Shown: positions 44,165 through 51,411 of the stretch, piece by piece
Position numbering within the stretch: position 1 is the first letter of the stretch
How the letters are laid out: the number at the start of each line of letters is the position of its first letter
NCBI RefSeq assembly: GCF_030159055.1
Contig: NZ_BQXQ01000031.1
Coordinates: 1-64,000 of the forward strand
Length of the DNA: 64,000 bases
Origin: Acidovorax sp. SUPP3334
GTDB taxonomy: Bacteria > Pseudomonadota > Gammaproteobacteria > Burkholderiales > Burkholderiaceae_C
Direction: 5' to 3'
The notes under the pieces: model-generated
Told to the model about the DNA's origin: nothing
What the model saw: the letters and a program-made list of their open reading frames with translations, nothing else
The model's database searches: none
Position numbers and translations under genes: made by a program

Positions 44165-44806
44165 TCAGAGGGTCAAGGTGCGGTTTTTCACGCCATCCTT
44201 GATGAAGCCGACGAAGTGATCCGTCAGGCTCACGCGAACAGCCTGTACAGGGCCAATGGCGGGATAGATCGCGTCACCCAGGGCCTGCGTGGCGCGCTTG
44301 TCTTCGCACCAGGTCAGCAACGGTTGCCGCCAGCGGTCCAGCAATGCGACAGGAGATAGCCCGACGATGGTTTTCCACACACGATCCTGCAGCGTCACGT
44401 TGGTCACGGGACCGCCGTCGAAAGACGCTTTTGCGCCGGCCTCCTGGTGCAACACCCAGGCGATGCGATTGGCGCGGTCGGGCTGCTGCAGGCGCTTGTC
44501 GAACACCCACATCTGGCTCAACGGACCGAACAAGTTCTGTCTTGGCAACCTGCCGGCATGCTTGGTAAGGCGGTCGGTGCCGCCCACGGCGACTGGATGT
44601 CGCTCGCAGGCGGCGTTCACTAGGTGAAAGCGCTGCACGCCCCGCTCCTGGCCACCCAGCTCCATCGCTGCGATGAACTGCATGATGGAGCCGTCGCGTC
44701 CGTAGATTGACAGGAACATGAACTGGCCTTCACTGTCTCGCAGGCAAGCATCCACGAAGATCTCGGGAAACTCCTCGATGCGGTAGAGCCCATTGGAATC
44801 AGCCAC
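44165..44806 (-). CDS. hypothetical ICE protein
   Basis: 213 aa. Start GTG 44806 follows GGGAGGTGA by eight bases; longer frames upstream overlap the neighbouring gene. The fold seems alpha/beta, with DACLRDSEGQFMFLSIYG and RQNLFGPLSQMWVF. No function known. It overlaps the upstream gene by 8 bp, so it is translated from the same message. Confidence 0.68.
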   Translation of the reverse strand: MADSNGLYRIEEFPEIFVDACLRDSEGQFMFLSIYGRDGSIMQFIAAMELGGQERGVQRFHLVNAACERHPVAVGGTDRLTKHAGRLPRQNLFGPLSQMWVFDKRLQQPDRANRIAWVLHQEAGAKASFDGGPVTNVTLQDRVWKTIVGLSPVALLDRWRQPLLTWCEDKRATQALGDAIYPAIGPVQAVRVSLTDHFVGFIKDGVKNRTLTL

Positions 44807-45089
44807 GCGCGTCACCTCCCTGCGCTGCTGCATCCTCGGGCACCCAAAGCCATGCGGCAATCCAGACGCCACCCGATGTGGGCGCCACCAGAGGCTCGTC
44901 ATCGATTTCAATGTCGTTGTCCGATGGCTGTGCATAAATCGCTCTTGCACGCTCGATTTCCTGAGAGAAGGCGATCCTGTCGCAGCGCAGTTCATGCAGA
45001 TGGAGGCCCAGCTCCGTGACGCATTCGGCCAAGCCCGATGTGCACCAACTGGCGATGGTGGCCTGGGCCAGTTCCTCTATTCTCAGCAT
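44799..45089 (-). CDS. hypothetical ICE protein
   Basis: 96 aa starting MLRIEELAQATIAS; acidic C-terminal half with WIAAWLWVPEDAA. Its ATG overlaps the stop of a 9-codon frame that owns the AAGGAG ribosome site, so translation may depend on that leader peptide. Confidence 0.62.
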   Translation of the reverse strand: MLRIEELAQATIASWCTSGLAECVTELGLHLHELRCDRIAFSQEIERARAIYAQPSDNDIEIDDEPLVAPTSGGVWIAAWLWVPEDAAAQGGDARG

Positions 45090-45112
45090 GGCAAGGTTCC
45101 TGTGTTGGTCAT
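45083..45112 (-). CDS. nine-codon leader peptide
   Basis: MTNTGTLPC then TGA, starting behind AAGGAG and ending within the first codons of the 45089 gene (ATGCTGA overlap). The gene at 45649 also begins MTN after a similar leader, so this may be the remnant start of a once longer protein or a true coupling peptide. Confidence 0.45.
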   Translation of the reverse strand: MTNTGTLPC

Positions 45113-45126
45113 GGATTCACTCCTTG

Positions 45127-45172
45127 AAAAACAAGCGGGTCCAACCCTTGGAGGGATGGACCCGCTAGGGTT
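45127..45172 (-). promoter_or_regulatory. ABA'B' leader 2, clearest example
   Basis: Transcript order: AACCCT (45172-45167), AGCGGGTCCA (45166-45157), AGGGTT (45148-45143), TGGACCCGCT (45143-45134), then TGTTTTT. The second and fourth segments form a perfect 10-bp terminator stem; the first and third form a 6-bp helix interleaved with it. Confidence 0.8.
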
Positions 45173-45208
45173 GAAGAAACAGAAATCAGCCACCGAAGTG
45201 GCTTGAGT

Positions 45209-45649
45209 TCAAAGGATTGGCTTGGACTGCGAATCTGCGGCAATGCCGCATTCGCTTTCCATCCGCTCGATATCTGCAGGGGTCAACGGATCACGCCTGA
45301 GCAGATTCACGACGAGGAAGTGGCGATCACCATCCATGTCCAGGAAGAAGCCGAAGCTACTGTCCTCACCGAAGGTCAAATCGATTTCCTGGTCGATCAC
45401 TGCAATTCGATGTCCGTTGGCCGTCACCATGAATGACGGCGGGCGATCACCTCCTTCCAGATTGATTTGCTCCAGTTCGTAGTAGTCCACCGAAACCTCG
45501 TCGGCGGCCCAGATGGCTTTGAACAGCCGAGCCTTACCCGTCTTGCTGTTCTTGGCACACTGAGCACAGGCGCCGAGTTGTCCGGCTTCCAGCTCACACT
45601 CGCAGAAATGGCAGAAATTGGTGCCCGACACGGGCTCTGCGTTGGTCAT
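45209..45649 (-). CDS. hypothetical zinc-ribbon protein
   Basis: 146 aa starting MTNAEPVSGTNF. An N-terminal zinc ribbon, CHFCECEL and CAQCAKNS (about 13-34), precedes an alpha/beta domain with VTANGHRIAVIDQEIDLTFG. Soluble. The zinc ribbon suggests nucleic-acid or protein binding. GAAGGAG precedes ATG. Confidence 0.7.
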   Translation of the reverse strand: MTNAEPVSGTNFCHFCECELEAGQLGACAQCAKNSKTGKARLFKAIWAADEVSVDYYELEQINLEGGDRPPSFMVTANGHRIAVIDQEIDLTFGEDSSFGFFLDMDGDRHFLVVNLLRRDPLTPADIERMESECGIAADSQSKPIL

Positions 45650-45665
45650 GCATGACTCCTTCAGG

Positions 45666-45714
45666 AAAAAGGCGCGAGGCAGTCCCGCGTAGGGCCTGGC
45701 CCCGCACGGGTGGT
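45666..45714 (-). promoter_or_regulatory. ABA'B' leader 3 (45649 gene)
   Basis: Starts ACCACCCG, contains a CCCGTGC..GCGGG helix enclosing GGGGCC/GGCCC, and ends CGCGCC-TTTTT before the ribosome site. Same design as leader 2 with different pairing sequences. Confidence 0.6.
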
Positions 45715-45758
45715 AGAAATGTTCAGCCGGCCTCAAGTCGGCTGCATCGGGCTGGGGA

Positions 45759-45989
45759 TCAGTCCCAACCGTAGTTGGCTTTCATCTTTTGCCGTACTTC
45801 TTCAGCAACTGCGACCCACACCTCTCCATTGATGAATGGGCTGTCGAAGGTTGCGGGATCGGCTTGGCTGACCGCTTCGGCATACTTTCTGATCGCCTCC
45901 ACGATGAGCAACTGCACCACCGCGCCGTACCGGCTGTACTCCATCATCTCGACGACAAGTTCGACGTTGGTCAGCGGTTTTTCTGGCAT
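45759..45989 (-). CDS. hypothetical small protein
   Basis: 76 aa, acidic and helical (VELVVEMMEYSRYGAVVQLL), soluble. GAGGG precedes the start, 13 bp after the upstream gene, so it has no leader of its own and is co-transcribed with 46003. Confidence 0.62.
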   Translation of the reverse strand: MPEKPLTNVELVVEMMEYSRYGAVVQLLIVEAIRKYAEAVSQADPATFDSPFINGEVWVAVAEEVRQKMKANYGWD

Positions 45990-46002
45990 GGCAACGCCGC
46001 CC

Positions 46003-46314
46003 TCAATACTCCGAAGGCAACAGCAGCGTGGTCACGCTGCGGTCGCACTCGGTGATGATCCAGACGGTGGTGTTCCCTTCGAGCTGGTAGGCCGACAGGA
46101 TGCGGTTGCCCAACTGGACAGCTTGGTCGTTCAGTCGGCGATCTTCTTCACAGAGATCACCCCAGTCGCCCAGCAGATGCCGGCGCAAGAGCACATAGGG
46201 GTTCAGCCGGCCTTCGGCGACCAGGGCGTTCACACCTTGCGTCATCACGGTCGATCCCAATGGGAATCGGGGCAGGCATTGCGGCGCTTGCGGCGCTTCG
46301 TAAACAGCATTCAT
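46003..46314 (-). CDS. plasmid/ICE-type conserved hypothetical protein
   Basis: 103 aa. Contains HLLGDWGDLCEEDRRLNDQA and WIITECDRSVTTLLLPSEY, a pair of blocks I recognise from a widespread plasmid/ICE family sometimes labelled, without support, as a type I restriction subunit. Function unknown. GGAGAA precedes the start. Confidence 0.75.
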   Translation of the reverse strand: MNAVYEAPQAPQCLPRFPLGSTVMTQGVNALVAEGRLNPYVLLRRHLLGDWGDLCEEDRRLNDQAVQLGNRILSAYQLEGNTTVWIITECDRSVTTLLLPSEY

Positions 46315-46324
46315 GGACTTCTCC

Positions 46325-46371
46325 AAAAATGGGGAAACCGCCCCTTGGGGAAGCGGTGTTCCCCAAGGGTT
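46325..46371 (-). promoter_or_regulatory. ABA'B' leader 4 (46314 gene)
   Basis: AACCC (46371-46367), then GGGGAA, inner TTCCCC, GGGGCGGTT, TTTCCCC and ATTTTT. The nested hairpin (GGGGAA/TTCCCC within AACCC/GGTT) competes with a GGGG/CCCC stem abutting the T-run. Confidence 0.72.
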
Positions 46372-46438
46372 GATGAAAGGGCTGCGGCAGCAGCCGCGGG
46401 TTAAAGGCGTCGGCCGGAGCCGATCAGCACAAGGCCTG

Positions 46439-46852
46439 TCAGCGAGCGACGGCGCTCGGTGCGTGGACAACCGGCTGCGTGGGCTCTGCAACGTCAAGCT
46501 GCGGAGCCTCCGTCTCGGCTTGCGCCTGGGCCGCGTAGTGCAACTGCGCTGCCTGGCGGATGGCATCGATCTGGCGCAGTGCCATCTCGTGCTGCTGCGC
46601 CACCACTTTTTCGGTGATGCGCGGCGGCTGCGTGGTAACGATGCGGGTGGAGAAGTCTCCGTCCCCAGTGCCGAAACCCATGACATGGGTTTGGCTACCA
46701 GCAGCGCCAACACTCCAGCACGTGGCGCTGGTCAGCAGCCCGCCACCGATCTGGCGACGGGATGTGCGGATGACCAGCTCGCGCCGTTCATCCATGGGGA
46801 CGACCGTCTTGGCATTCCAGCCATCGCGGTCCTTGTAGATATTCGTTTCCAT
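46439..46852 (-). CDS. hypothetical ICE protein
   Basis: 137 aa starting METNIYKDRDGWNAKT; the first 80 residues look like a beta-rich domain (ELVIRTSRRQIGGGLLTS), followed by a helical tail. Soluble. An upstream in-frame ATG would place the whole leader inside the gene, so I use the one behind AGGAGAG. Confidence 0.65.
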   Translation of the reverse strand: METNIYKDRDGWNAKTVVPMDERRELVIRTSRRQIGGGLLTSATCWSVGAAGSQTHVMGFGTGDGDFSTRIVTTQPPRITEKVVAQQHEMALRQIDAIRQAAQLHYAAQAQAETEAPQLDVAEPTQPVVHAPSAVAR

Positions 46853-46867
46853 GGTGGTTCTCTCCTG

Positions 46868-46914
46868 AAAAAAGGCGTGAAGCCACCCCCTGCAGGGCGA
46901 GGCCCCACAGGGTT
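46868..46914 (-). promoter_or_regulatory. ABA'B' leader 5 (46852 gene)
   Basis: AACCCTGT-GGGGC at the 5' side, CAGGGGGT complementary to the first block, then GGCTTCACGCC and six T before the ribosome site. Confidence 0.65.
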
Positions 46915-46961
46915 GATGAAAAGGTTTTGACAAGAACTCCACTTGGCTTATCGCCCAAGCG

Positions 46962-47069
46962 GGCACGTTTTCAGAGTTGAACGTGCCTGAAACCATTGGT
47001 GATTGGTTCAAATGGTTTCCCACAAAGGCCATGAGTCCGGCCGCTGTGGGAACCCATTTGCATGGGTTC
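46962..47069. repeat. triple-hairpin intergenic block, copy 1
   Basis: Hairpin 1 is GGCACGTT..AACGTGCC (46962-46987) with loop TTCAGAGTTG. Hairpin 2 is GAAACCATT..AATGGTTTC. Hairpin 3 is GAACCCAT-TTGC-ATGGGTTC (47050-47069). The block lies between the 47113 gene and leader 5. Confidence 0.8.
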
Positions 47070-47112
47070 TGGCCTTGTCAGGGACAAGGAAAGGGGCGCT
47101 GCGCGCCGGGTA

Positions 47113-47550
47113 TCAGGGCCTGTAGGCCTCACGGTGCATTTGCCTCACGCGCCGGAAAAGCACGCGCCGCATACGCCGCAAAAACATACGCACGGTCGGG
47201 TTGACCAGCACATAGACCCCGAAACCGATCTGTCGGTACACGTTTCGGGCAATGGCCAGTGCGGGATGCACTGGCTGGAGGTTTTCCATGCGCTGTAACT
47301 CGGCCATGGCACGCTCGTGCTGCCAGGCGACTGCAATGCTTTCCGTCATCGACGGCGGCATCCTGGAATTGGCCAGGCAGGTCCAGGTGCTTTGCTCGTA
47401 GGCCGCATCGTCCCGGCACAGCCAAGTGATGAGGCGACCGTCATAGTCCAGCCGCGTCTCCAGCCACAACGCGACTTTTCGGTCGGTCATGCCTTGGGTG
47501 GTGGCCACGCAGTGGCCATTCATGCGGCGGTACTCGGTGTTGATGAACAT
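47113..47550 (-). CDS. hypothetical ICE protein
   Basis: 145 aa starting MFINTEYRRMNGHCVATT. Beta-rich N-terminal half related in layout to the 46852 product (both have a short strand-rich start and a helical tail); very basic C-terminus with MFLRRMRRVLFRRVRQMH. Soluble or membrane-peripheral. Function unknown. Confidence 0.65.
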   Translation of the reverse strand: MFINTEYRRMNGHCVATTQGMTDRKVALWLETRLDYDGRLITWLCRDDAAYEQSTWTCLANSRMPPSMTESIAVAWQHERAMAELQRMENLQPVHPALAIARNVYRQIGFGVYVLVNPTVRMFLRRMRRVLFRRVRQMHREAYRP

Positions 47551-47560
47551 TTCTTTCCTT

Positions 47561-47607
47561 TGCGGAGAAACATGAAGCCATCCCCTGTGGGTAGGCCCCA
47601 CAGGGTT
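47561..47607 (-). promoter_or_regulatory. ABA'B' leader 6 (47550 gene), weak T-run
   Basis: AACCCTGTGGGG pairs with CCCACAGGGG as a strong hairpin; the downstream part (TTTCTCC) lacks a clean T-run, so this copy may have lost the terminator half. Confidence 0.5.
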
Positions 47608-47651
47608 GATGAATTGGTTTTGACAAGAACTCCATCTGCTGATCGCAGATG

Positions 47652-47758
47652 GGCACGTTTTCAGAGTTGAACGTGCCTGAAACCATTGATGAATGGTGCA
47701 AATGGTTTCCCGCAACGGCCGTCTTTGCGGCCGCTGTGGGAACCCATCTGATGGGTTC
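47652..47758. repeat. triple-hairpin intergenic block, copy 2
   Basis: Same three hairpins as copy 1: GGCACGTT/AACGTGCC (47652-47677), GAAACCATT/AATGGTTTC, GAACCCAT/ATGGGTTC (47740-47758). The 26-bp first hairpin is identical to copy 1. Confidence 0.8.
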
Positions 47759-47773
47759 TTTGAGGTGGTTGCT

Positions 47774-48898
47774 TTAGCTGATTCGCACGATCTGACCCAG
47801 CCGGTGGTCCGGCGTGAACTCGATGGCGTTGATGATTGGAACGAACTTGTCCAGCAAGACGATCGTCTCGCTGACCTTACCTTTGTCATCCACTTCGGTC
47901 GTGGTCATGCGCTCCTTCTTCTTAAAGGTGTCGCCCTTGATGAGGAACGTGCGCCCGGTGGTGGAGCGGATGCAGCCAGTGACCTGGCCAGCTGCCAGCG
48001 CAAGCGCCAGATGCCATTGGGTCATGTCGCGCAGCGGTCTGCGGTGGGTGCCACGCGCTTGATTGAAGCAAGCCTCGAAGTTCGGCCACAGCAGGCCGTT
48101 GCGATGCTTTTGCAGTTCGTCAGCCAGCTGCTCGGCGTCCATGCGCACTGCATGAAAAACCATCTCACTGCCCTCCTGGATCGGCGGCACTTGGTATGGC
48201 ATGCCGAGCCATTCCTCTGGCAATGTTTGATGAGCCAGGTGTCCTGCCTGCGCTTGCGTGAGCATGTCCAGCACATCCTTGCGGGGGTGGCCCGGCCGGC
48301 ATTTCGTGCCGAAGATCACACACTGCTTGAACTCTTGCTCAGGCGCCATGAAGAACCGCAGATCCTGGAAGTTGCGTGCCAGGTAGGTGCGAATCTCGTT
48401 GTCGAGTGCGTAGAACGGAACGATGTACACGAGGATGCCGCCGAGCATGAGCAACGGGGCAGTCTTTTTGAGAAACGTGCGCTCCAAGCGCTCGGCCTTT
48501 TCACGATCGCCATCCGCATCGCTGCGGTTGGCAGAGTCCTTGACGCCATACCCATATGGTGGGTTCAAGTACAGCAGTCCGATGGACCTGGGTTTGATCA
48601 CCGCATCGTGGATGTCAGCGTGCAGCACGCGGTCCAAGATGGTCTTCGCGTGCCACGCACGCTCGCGGTCGAACTCCACACCCAAGGTCTCAATGGTCGG
48701 CCCTGTGCCACTGTCAAACTGCATGCCGTGGCGTAGGTCTGCCAGCGCGGCGCCTTCACCGCAACACGGGTCCAGCAGTCGCATGGGCCGATCGCAAGGG
48801 GTGATGAAACGCTGAATGCGAGCGAGGGTTTCATCGTCGGTCGGGAAGTACCCGTTCTTCACGAAATTGCGCGCCAGGCGCGAGAACATCAATGCCAT
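47774..48898 (-). CDS. DUF6094-type DNA methyltransferase-like protein
   Basis: 374 aa. Motif I-like LLDPCCGEGAAL at about 41-52 (AdoMet binding) and catalytic-type LYLNPPYGYG at about 109-118 are the marks of N6-adenine methyltransferases; the start MALMFSRLARNFVKNGYFPT is typical of DUF6094 ICE proteins. It could modify or protect ICE DNA. The N-terminal start is set by GAAGGAGAT. Target sequence cannot be inferred. Confidence 0.82.
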   Translation of the reverse strand: MALMFSRLARNFVKNGYFPTDDETLARIQRFITPCDRPMRLLDPCCGEGAALADLRHGMQFDSGTGPTIETLGVEFDRERAWHAKTILDRVLHADIHDAVIKPRSIGLLYLNPPYGYGVKDSANRSDADGDREKAERLERTFLKKTAPLLMLGGILVYIVPFYALDNEIRTYLARNFQDLRFFMAPEQEFKQCVIFGTKCRPGHPRKDVLDMLTQAQAGHLAHQTLPEEWLGMPYQVPPIQEGSEMVFHAVRMDAEQLADELQKHRNGLLWPNFEACFNQARGTHRRPLRDMTQWHLALALAAGQVTGCIRSTTGRTFLIKGDTFKKKERMTTTEVDDKGKVSETIVLLDKFVPIINAIEFTPDHRLGQIVRIS

Positions 48899-48913
48899 GG
48901 GCACATCTCCTTC

Positions 48914-48962
48914 AAATTGGGGACGGAGGTGCCCCGGTGGGGCATGGCCCGTCCGGGTGGTT
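48914..48962 (-). promoter_or_regulatory. ABA'B' leader 7 (DUF6094 gene)
   Basis: AACCACCCGG, then GGACGGGC with inner GCCC, CCGGGG complementary to the first block, and CCGTCC complementary to GGACGG, followed by AATTTG and the ribosome site. T-run short. Confidence 0.6.
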
Positions 48963-49026
48963 GATAACTTGGTAAAAGGGCCATGCGCCCCAGCTCGCAC
49001 GAATGCAAGCCGGGGCGGCACGGTTT

Positions 49027-49515
49027 TCAACCTCTGCGAGGCGGGGAACGATGCGTGAACGCGTCCTTGATGCCCCAGCGAGCGATCATGGTTGCCCACA
49101 GGACTTCGCCGTTGTCGAAGTAATGGGGAACGTCCTGCTTGCGCAGTCGGCAGTCCATGTGGAGCACTGCGATCACATGCGCGTAGAGCGACTCATCGAG
49201 CCACCGCAGATCGTTGAGGTTGAACGAGAACAGGTCGCCGTTGTACAAACCCGCGAGAAAGCGGGCGATGTACCTGGCGTGCATGGCCTCACCTTGAGCG
49301 ATCCGCAGCAGGACCTTCAAAGACTCGACTCCACGCTGCTCCAGCTGATACCTGTCCTCGTCGGGTGGCGGGGAAAAGTACATCTCCATGAGCTTGCGTG
49401 GCGGTTTCTCGCTCTTGGTGCGCAAAGCATTTACGAATTCTTCATAGACCTTGAAGAAGGCCTCTTCCGAACCCGCGGGTACATGCACCATCACGACGGT
49501 GTGCTTGTTCGACAT
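49027..49515 (-). CDS. DUF7673-like ICE protein
   Basis: 162 aa. The middle contains ESLKVLLRIAQGEAMHARYI, then ARFLAGLYNGDLFSFNLNDL and RWLDESL, a pattern I associate with a conserved ICE family. Soluble, helical. GGGAGGG precedes the start; the gap to the upstream gene is only 15 bp, so no separate leader. Confidence 0.68.
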   Translation of the reverse strand: MSNKHTVVMVHVPAGSEEAFFKVYEEFVNALRTKSEKPPRKLMEMYFSPPPDEDRYQLEQRGVESLKVLLRIAQGEAMHARYIARFLAGLYNGDLFSFNLNDLRWLDESLYAHVIAVLHMDCRLRKQDVPHYFDNGEVLWATMIARWGIKDAFTHRSPPRRG

Positions 49516-49530
49516 GGCACGCCCTCCCGC

Positions 49531-49815
49531 TCAGGCGGCTCTGCGCTGTTGCGCAGGAGCCAGCCATTGACGTTGCACGAGCAGGTGGACCAGCGACTCC
49601 GGCAAGTCGGCGCGTAGCGCCGGTTGCGTGAAGCAGCTGCGCACCAGCGTGAGCATGGAGCATCTCTGGCCTGGCGCATGGCGTTCACGCGCCATGATCA
49701 GCTTGTCGCAATCTGGTGCAGGTGCGGCAGTCAGCCACTGTCGCAGTACAGCGTGAAATAGCTGGCGCTGCTCTTGTGCCAATCGGGGAAGCACGGGGGG
49801 GAAATGGGAAATCAT
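49531..49815 (-). CDS. hypothetical protein
   Basis: 94 aa starting MISHFPPVLPRLAQEQ, helical, Arg/Gln/Leu-rich, soluble. No family recognised. First gene of a pair with 49027. Confidence 0.6.
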   Translation of the reverse strand: MISHFPPVLPRLAQEQRQLFHAVLRQWLTAAPAPDCDKLIMARERHAPGQRCSMLTLVRSCFTQPALRADLPESLVHLLVQRQWLAPAQQRRAA

Positions 49816-49828
49816 GATCGTCTCCAAG

Positions 49829-49878
49829 AAAAATGGGGACGACCGAAACCCTGCGGGGACGGTAGTCCCCAGCGGGTT
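49829..49878 (-). promoter_or_regulatory. ABA'B' leader 8 (49815 gene)
   Basis: Order AACCC, GGGGAC (49870-49865), inner GTCCCC, GGGTT (49851-49847), GTCCCC (49840-49835), ATTTTT. GGGGAC can pair with either GTCCCC: the inner one gives a nested hairpin, the outer one a stem running into the T-run. Confidence 0.78.
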
Positions 49879-49893
49879 TAAAGAAGAAGTGAC

Positions 49894-50214
49894 CTACAGC
49901 AGTTTGATGACTGCCGTCGTGATCACGATGGTGAGGCCGGAAAAGCCGAAGAAGCTGGTGATGATCCAGCGGGTTTGATCGACCACGCTTCGCTGGAGGC
50001 GGACCTCCATTTCGGCACTGGCGCGCAGGAGACGTGTTTCCAACTCGGAACCATCTGCCTTGGTGAAGAGCTTGTCGCGCATCTCTGCGCGAATCTCATC
50101 CGTGCCGGCGTGAATGGCTGACTCGAACTGCCGCTCGACCTTGCGCGCCGTGTCAGGTGGAATCCCGACGCCGGTGAGCGCTTCGTACAAGCCCAGTTCG
50201 ATGGTGGATGGCAT
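49894..50214 (-). CDS. coiled-coil membrane-anchored protein (DUF1640-like), second copy
   Basis: 106 aa. IELGLYEALTGVGIPPDTAR at the start aligns with ELEIYEALTAVNVPADKAR of the 4896 product; then a charged coiled coil with IRAEMRDKLFTKADGSELET and a C-terminal membrane helix (about 84-104). Two paralogues within one ICE suggest paired or specialised roles. Confidence 0.75.
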   Translation of the reverse strand: MPSTIELGLYEALTGVGIPPDTARKVERQFESAIHAGTDEIRAEMRDKLFTKADGSELETRLLRASAEMEVRLQRSVVDQTRWIITSFFGFSGLTIVITTAVIKLL

Positions 50215-50235
50215 GCTCAAAAGTTTACTCCTTTG

Positions 50236-50284
50236 AAAGAAAACCGCGAGCACGATCCCTTGCGGGTCGTGATCCCGCAGGGGT
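50236..50284 (-). promoter_or_regulatory. ABA'B' leader 9 (50214 gene)
   Basis: ACCCCTGCGGG pairs with CCCGCAAGGG; downstream ATCGTGCTCGC can pair with GCGGGATCACGA in place of the first hairpin, then TTTTCTTT and AAAGGAG. Confidence 0.6.
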
Positions 50285-50325
50285 GGATGGATGAAGAAAT
50301 GAACTCGGATCGCTCACGCGGCCCT

Positions 50326-50434
50326 GGCACGTTTTCAGAGTTGAACGTGCCTGCTTGAAACCATTTTTGGTTTGACTCAAATGGTTTCCCTCATCAGCCT
50401 AACTGCAGCTGCTGGGGGAACCCATCTGGGTTCC
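50326..50434. repeat. triple-hairpin intergenic block, copy 3
   Basis: First hairpin GGCACGTT..AACGTGCC (50326-50351), identical to copies 1 and 2; second GAAACCATT..AATGGTTTC with a different loop; third GGAACCCA-TC-TGGGTTCC (50417-50434), shortened compared with copy 1 but still paired. Confidence 0.8.
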
Positions 50435-50445
50435 GTAGGGATCGA

Positions 50446-50757
50446 TCACGAGCAGACTGGTTCGGCTTCAGCCCATCGGATCGCTTCCTCGATGCCTGCC
50501 TGATCCGCAGTGCCGGCCGCTGCGCACACGTCGTCCGACAGGCCGAGTATGTAAAAGCCGGCGCAGTTCTGCAGTGTGGAGAAACATCGGTCTTTGGCGA
50601 CTGCCAATAGTGTGTTTCCCACCACCGCTTCGCCATGGCGCATCAGGAGCGCCGCGACTTGCGTGCGCGCTTGTTTGGTCAATGGAACAGGGAACTGAGG
50701 CGCTTTCCTGTGAAGGCGTGCCAGTTCGTTGATTCCGCCACGATTGGTGTCGTACAT
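50446..50757 (-). CDS. hypothetical protein
   Basis: 103 aa starting MYDTNRGGINELARLHRKAP. Helical, with Cys residues (DRCFSTLQNCAGFYIL, DDVCAAAG); soluble. No family recognised. GGAGAC precedes the start. Confidence 0.62.
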   Translation of the reverse strand: MYDTNRGGINELARLHRKAPQFPVPLTKQARTQVAALLMRHGEAVVGNTLLAVAKDRCFSTLQNCAGFYILGLSDDVCAAAGTADQAGIEEAIRWAEAEPVCS

Positions 50758-50769
50758 GTCGTCTCCGAT

Positions 50770-50819
50770 AAAAACGGGGACGACCGGAACCCTGCAGTGA
50801 TCGATGTCCCCGATGGGTT
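50770..50819 (-). promoter_or_regulatory. ABA'B' leader 10 (50757 gene)
   Basis: AACCC (50819-50815), GGGGAC (50811-50806), GGGTT (50792-50788), GTCCCC (50781-50776), then GTTTTT. Inner competitor absent, so the two pairings form a textbook interleaved (pseudoknot or switch) arrangement. Confidence 0.78.
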
Positions 50820-50867
50820 GATAAAGAGAGCTGCACTCGGGCCGCTTTCGCGGCTCGGGTGACTCAA

Positions 50868-51305
50868 TCATTCGAGTGCCGCGAACTCCGTCACCGCTTC
50901 GACGGGTGTTCGCCCCACGTCAAAACGGTGCTCGAACCAGTCGTAGCGGTCATCCACAACATCGGAAGGACGCCCCAAAGTGCTCAGATGCCCACGTGCT
51001 TCCGCGTTCCATGCATAGAGACGGTTGCTGCGTTCTTGTGCCGATCGTTCTTCCTCACATCGAGCCTCGATATCGCTAACGAGCGCATGCAATGCAGGAT
51101 CGTTTTCGCCGACGCGGCGGTAGTGATCCACCATTTGCTTGAACGCCGTGAAGTGCGCCTCATCCGTGGTCGTCAACCGCGATAAGCCCACGGGATGGGT
51201 TCCACCGCTGTGTAACGCCATGACAACATCACGCAGCCAATAGGCGGTGCTGTAATGCCCAAGCACTTTGGCACGATGGGTAATGAAAGGTGACTGGGTA
51301 GCCAT
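50868..51305 (-). CDS. hypothetical ICE protein
   Basis: 145 aa starting MATQSPFITHRAKVLGHYST, mostly helical (IEARCEEERSAQERSNRLY), soluble. Contains TAYWLRDVVMALHSGG near the start. No function known. CAAGGAGC precedes the ATG. Confidence 0.65.
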   Translation of the reverse strand: MATQSPFITHRAKVLGHYSTAYWLRDVVMALHSGGTHPVGLSRLTTTDEAHFTAFKQMVDHYRRVGENDPALHALVSDIEARCEEERSAQERSNRLYAWNAEARGHLSTLGRPSDVVDDRYDWFEHRFDVGRTPVEAVTEFAALE

Positions 51306-51320
51306 TCTTTTGCTCCTTGT

Positions 51321-51374
51321 AGAAAGACCTAGAGCGCGAACCCCCTCGCAGGGCATTGGCGCCCGCAGTGGGTT
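51321..51374 (-). promoter_or_regulatory. ABA'B' leader 11 (51305 gene)
   Basis: AACCC, GCGGGCGC with inner GCCCTGC, GGGGGTT, GCGCTC, then a poor T-run (GGTCTTTCT) and AAGGAGC. Both pairings are present. Confidence 0.62.
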
Positions 51375-51411
51375 GATAGAAAGGACTGCACTCGGACTGC
51401 TTGCGCGGCCT

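Noticed and set aside
46003-46314. Type I restriction subunit M label for the GDWGDLCEED protein
   Set aside because: At 103 aa it has no methyltransferase motif. The label seems to be a propagated database error.
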